Below are positions 61,279 through 64,000 of a stretch of DNA of 64,000 nt, one piece after another. A program made the position numbers and the translations under genes. How positions within the stretch are numbered: the first letter of the stretch is position 1; each line of letters starts with the position of its first letter. The notes below the pieces were generated by a model. That model ran no database searches and was not told the origin of the DNA. It was given only the letters and a program-made list of their open reading frames with translations. Origin of the DNA: JBGAPH01 sp046349955 (lineage in GTDB: Bacteria; Planctomycetota; Planctomycetia; Pirellulales; JBGAPH01); the NCBI GenBank assembly GCA_046349955.1, contig JAXMBI010000021.1, positions 76,915 through 140,914 on the forward strand. The letters run 5' to 3'.

Positions 61279-62210
61279 GCGAGCCCGCCAGCCTGCGCTC
61301 GGCGTTCGGCGCGCTGAAGCGCTTCTTCTTCGCGCCGCAAGACACGCTGGCCTGCGATGTCGTCCGCATTGGTTACGCAGGCGTTTTGCTTTGCATGAGC
61401 CTGCTCGCCTGGCCGCAAGCCCGCGTCTGGTTCGGCGAGACGGGCGCGCTTCCCTATGAAATCTCACGCAGCGTGGCCGGCAGCCCCGGCTGGACGGTCT
61501 TCACGCTGCTGCCGCACACGGACCTTACGGCCTATGTCTGCCTGGCGCTGCTGATCCTGCAGGCAGGGCTCTTGCTGCTTGGGGTCTGGTCGCGTTTCCA
61601 GGCGGTGTGCCTCTACGGCTGGTTGCTGTCGTTCCACAACCGCAATCCGCTGATTCTGGATTCCGAAGACGCGCTGCTCCGTGTGCTCGGCTTCCTCGTC
61701 ATCTGGATGCCGCTCGGGCACACGCTGTCGCTGGGCGCCTGGCGGCGGGGACGGCTTGCGTCGCTCGTCGAGCGGCCGGTGTGGGCGCTGCGCCTGCTGC
61801 AGATCGAAACATGCTTGGTGTTCGCCGGGTCGGCGCTAAGCAAGCTGCAGAGCGACGACTGGGTCGACGGCACGGCGATGTACTATGTCTCGCGGCTCGA
61901 CGACCTATTCGGCCGCTTCCCCACGCCGGCGTTCGTTTGGGAGTCGCTCTTCTGGATGAAGCTGCTTACCTGGGCGGTGATCGCGATCGAGGCGGCCGTG
62001 CCCGTGCTCGTGTGGTTCCGCGAGACCCGCTGGTTCGCCCTGGCCGCCGCCGTGCTCATGCATCTGGGCATCGACTACACGATGAACCTGTTCGCCTTCC
62101 ACTGGATCATGCTGGTGGCCTGGAGCAGCTTCGTGCGCGGCGAAGACTGGCGGGCCTTGGCGGCCAGGTTGCGCGGTTCGAAGAACGTAGGCAGTGACCG
62201 AAGTGACTAG
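61275..62210 (+). CDS. HTTM-domain protein (vitamin K-dependent carboxylase-like)
   Basis: 311 residues with about seven membrane helices. Conserved HTTM features: VRIGYAGVLLCMSLL, FHNRNPLILDSEDALLRVLGF, SALSKLQSDDWVDGTAMYYV, HLGIDYTMNLFAFHW. The family contains the gamma-glutamyl carboxylase of animals, but bacterial members have unknown substrates. The stop shares a CTAG with the convergent PEP-CTERM gene. The upstream partner overlaps it by four bases. Confidence 0.87.
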   Translation: MSEPASLRSAFGALKRFFFAPQDTLACDVVRIGYAGVLLCMSLLAWPQARVWFGETGALPYEISRSVAGSPGWTVFTLLPHTDLTAYVCLALLILQAGLLLLGVWSRFQAVCLYGWLLSFHNRNPLILDSEDALLRVLGFLVIWMPLGHTLSLGAWRRGRLASLVERPVWALRLLQIETCLVFAGSALSKLQSDDWVDGTAMYYVSRLDDLFGRFPTPAFVWESLFWMKLLTWAVIAIEAAVPVLVWFRETRWFALAAAVLMHLGIDYTMNLFAFHWIMLVAWSSFVRGEDWRALAARLRGSKNVGSDRSD

Positions 62211-63304
62211 CGGCGGCGCTTGCCGAACGCCAACAGGGCAAACAGCCCCAGGGCGCCCATCACCCAGCCGGTCGGTTCGGGCACGGCCGCCGCGGCGGCG
62301 TCTCCGAACGAGTTCTTGAAGACGCCGAAGTCGTTCAAATCGACCTGGTGATCGCTGGTGAAGTCTCCTTGCGAGCGGCGCGTTCCCAGGCCGAAGTTGC
62401 CCTGCAGCGCGGCGTAGTCGGCGTTCGTCACGAGCCGGTCGAAGTTGGCGTCCCCAGGCACGCTGTTGTCGATCGCCAGTCCAATCGGCAGCGCGCCGGC
62501 CACCGTGAACTGCTCCTGCCGGTTCGAGCCGTTGAGGTTCGCCTCGATGATCGCGCCGCCGGGAAAGGCCGACCAATAGAGCTTGCCGGCCGCGGCGTCG
62601 AGCGCGAGGCCGCCAGCCACGTCGGGTGCAATCACCGAGATGTTCGTGCCGTCGAGATTCGCGCGGTTGATGTTGGCGCCCGCCTGCGCTTGGGCGTCGA
62701 AGTTGGTCCAATACATCTGGTTGCCCGCGGGATCGAGCGCCAGAATCGAGGGGAAGCCGATGTTGCCGATCGCCACCGTTTCGACGTTCGTGCCGTCGAG
62801 GTTCGAGCGGCGAATGGTTCCGCCGCCGCCGACGTTGGTCCAGTAGAGCTTGCCGGCGGCCACGTCGAGGGCGAGCGATGCGGAGCCGATGGCGGAGGTC
62901 GTCAGCAGTTCGAAATTCGATCCATCGAGATTCGCACGGTGGATCGAGTTAGCCTGGCTGTCCAGGATGTAAAGTTTGCTGCCGGCCGGGTCGACGGCCA
63001 CGGCACTGGGGCGCGAAAGTCCTTGGTCGATCAACGTTTCGGCGTGCGAGCCGTCGAGCCAGGAGCGGCGAACCGTGGCCGACTGGGCTTCGGCCCAATA
63101 CATGTAGCCGGCGTCGATGTCCAGCGCGATCGAGCGTGCCGATCCTGGCGTGGCGACCAGATCGATCCGATCGGCCCCGCTCGTCGTCGACTGCTGAATC
63201 TTTCCGCCCTGGCCCGTGGACCAATAAATGTTGGCTGCCTGGGCCGGCTGCATTCCGCACAGCAACAGCGCGACGGTTAGCCCGAACCGGTAAGGAGAAA
63301 GCAT
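62207..63304 (-). CDS. PEP-CTERM beta-propeller protein (YWTD-like repeats)
   Basis: 365 residues with a signal peptide ending AQA. Six or so repeats such as KLYWTNVGGGGTIRRSNLDG form a YWTD/LDL-receptor-type propeller. Dockerin-like loops follow (GDANFDRLVTNADYAAL, GDFTSDHQVDLNDFGVFK). The tail is a full PEP-CTERM signal: VPEPTGW, a hydrophobic helix, and KRRR. Exported to the cell surface; ligand unknown. Confidence 0.88.
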   Translation of the reverse strand: MLSPYRFGLTVALLLCGMQPAQAANIYWSTGQGGKIQQSTTSGADRIDLVATPGSARSIALDIDAGYMYWAEAQSATVRRSWLDGSHAETLIDQGLSRPSAVAVDPAGSKLYILDSQANSIHRANLDGSNFELLTTSAIGSASLALDVAAGKLYWTNVGGGGTIRRSNLDGTNVETVAIGNIGFPSILALDPAGNQMYWTNFDAQAQAGANINRANLDGTNISVIAPDVAGGLALDAAAGKLYWSAFPGGAIIEANLNGSNRQEQFTVAGALPIGLAIDNSVPGDANFDRLVTNADYAALQGNFGLGTRRSQGDFTSDHQVDLNDFGVFKNSFGDAAAAAVPEPTGWVMGALGLFALLAFGKRRR

Positions 63305-63575
63305 GCTTATGCGCCCTAGCGGCCCCGCCAGCGAGAAGAGACGTCATAACCCCAAAATTCAGCCTAATCGGAGCACCGGCAGGCGGCAAGCAGCGGGCGC
63401 CAGGGCGGAACGGAACGGCGGACAGGCGGAGGCCCTGGCAGTGCTTGGAATGCCGAGATTTCAGACCGTTGCCTCGGTTTGAGGACTGGGGCTCGGCCGG
63501 TCGATCTCGCGAGCCGTTGTCAGCCCGAGAGCGACTGGACAGAGGCCGTAAAGCCCTCTAGAATCTCACGTTCCC

Positions 63576-63595
63576 GCGGGGGCTCGAGCCCCCGC
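63576..63595. terminator. 20-base perfect palindrome before the tRNA
   Basis: GCGGGGGCTCGAGCCCCCGC. It lies in the 299-base gap 63305-63603, in which I see no gene. It may terminate transcription or isolate the tRNA gene; no T tract follows. Confidence 0.4.
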
Positions 63596-63603
63596 AAGGG
63601 CAG

Positions 63604-63676
63604 GGGGCGGTAGCTCAGTTGGGAGAGCGCTGCGTTCGCAATGCAGAGGTCGAGGGTTCGACTCCCTTCCGCTCCA
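63604..63676 (+). tRNA. tRNA-Ala (anticodon CGC)
   Basis: A complete 73-base cloverleaf. Acceptor strand GGGGCGG pairs with CCGCTCC, and A is the discriminator base. D-arm TAGCTCAGTTGGGAGAGC, anticodon loop TTCGCAA (CGC, reading GCG), and T-arm GGGTTCGACTCCC. CCA is not encoded. Its 3' part is a common attachment site for integrative elements, and an integrase gene follows. Confidence 0.95.
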
Positions 63677-63716
63677 CTTTGTACAGCAACGACTTAGCAC
63701 GACCTACGGTCGGAAA

Positions 63717-63734
63717 CTCTGCACGATTGCAGAG
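63717..63734. other. Perfect hairpin between tRNA-Ala and the integrase
   Basis: CTCTGCA, four-base loop, TGCAGAG. It lies in the probable attachment/recombination region and could be an operator or an arm site of the integrase. Confidence 0.35.
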
Positions 63735-63785
63735 GAAAAGTGCAGACTTCGGCCTCTGGGCTACCCTTACCCGGAGGCCATTTTC

Positions 63786-64000
63786 ATGCGCGCTCAGCCC
63801 TTCTTCCGCAAGCAGACCCGCAGTTGGTATCTCCAACTCGGGAAGAAGCAGATCAACCTTGGCAAGGATCGGGCCAAGGCATTCGAGGCGTACCACAAGC
63901 TGGCCCTTCAGGGCTCGCAGGGCGCCGCCGACAACGTGACGACGATCCTCAGGGCCTACGTGCGGTTCGTCCGCAGCAATCGAGCTGACGCAACTTACCG
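63786..64000 (+). CDS. Site-specific integrase, N-terminal part (cut by the window edge)
   Basis: 71 codons from ATG 63786, with GGAGG eight bases upstream; the frame stays open to the end. It begins MRAQPFFRKQTRSWYLQLGK and continues KQINLGKDRAKAFEAYHKL, the arm-type start seen in planctomycete tyrosine recombinases. The catalytic domain is beyond the window. Position directly after a tRNA gene supports integration into it. Confidence 0.72.
   Translation, partial: MRAQPFFRKQTRSWYLQLGKKQINLGKDRAKAFEAYHKLALQGSQGAADNVTTILRAYVRFVRSNRADATY

Overview
The window (64 kb, very GC-rich, densely packed) reads as chromosome of a planctomycete, probably of the Pirellulales group. The evidence is several secreted proteins with a PEP-CTERM sorting tail preceded by dockerin-like calcium repeats, a run of DUF1559 pseudopilin-like genes, a CotH-kinase protein, LamG and giant membrane proteins typical of that phylum, menaquinone made by the futalosine route, and many short palindromic repeats between genes. 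The taxonomic call is inference from gene content; no rRNA gene is present.

Layout. 1-6.7 kb: the end of a peptide (POT) transporter, a PEP-CTERM protein, a large secreted protein of unknown role, and an 835-residue protein that looks like two PEP-CTERM proteins fused head to tail. 6.7-14.8 kb (minus strand): a complete F-type ATP synthase operon (AtpZ-like, a 146-residue membrane protein, a, c, b, delta, alpha, gamma, beta, epsilon) with a recognisable promoter and a CRP/FNR-like palindrome upstream. Three different repeat families occupy three successive gaps inside this operon. 15-25.6 kb: a DUF4912 protein, an ArsC-like redox protein, flavin reductase, MFS transporter, aspartoacylase-like hydrolase, RsmA, a UPF0261/Tm-1-like protein, a TIM-barrel isomerase, a TadG-like protein. 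26-33 kb: an NCS2-like permease, an ECF sigma factor coupled to a membrane protein that joins an anti-sigma-like N-terminus to a DUF1559-like C-terminus, LamG and CotH proteins. 33-40.5 kb: TypA/BipA, MqnC and MqnA, TPR protein, diguanylate cyclase, CdsA. 40.8-45.8 kb: the PhoH / 7TM-HD phosphohydrolase / YbeY cluster, then YggS and YggU. 46-52 kb: one 2022-residue multi-pass membrane protein. 52-63.3 kb: SRPBCC protein, gamma-glutamyltransferase, small secreted and membrane proteins, three tandem DUF1559 genes, two more PEP-CTERM proteins, and a two-gene HTTM (vitamin K carboxylase-like) operon.

The right edge carries tRNA-Ala(CGC) followed 109 bp later by the start of a tyrosine-recombinase-type integrase. 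This is the likely left boundary of an integrative element that continues beyond the window.

The main cross-cutting observation is the repeat content. At least five repeat families are present, and in several places a repeat supplies the stop codon, or the last residues, of the gene next to it (atpA, the UPF0261 gene, the NCS2-like permease, the anti-sigma-like gene, one PEP-CTERM gene). No CRISPR array, insertion-sequence transposase, rRNA or recognisable defence system was seen.
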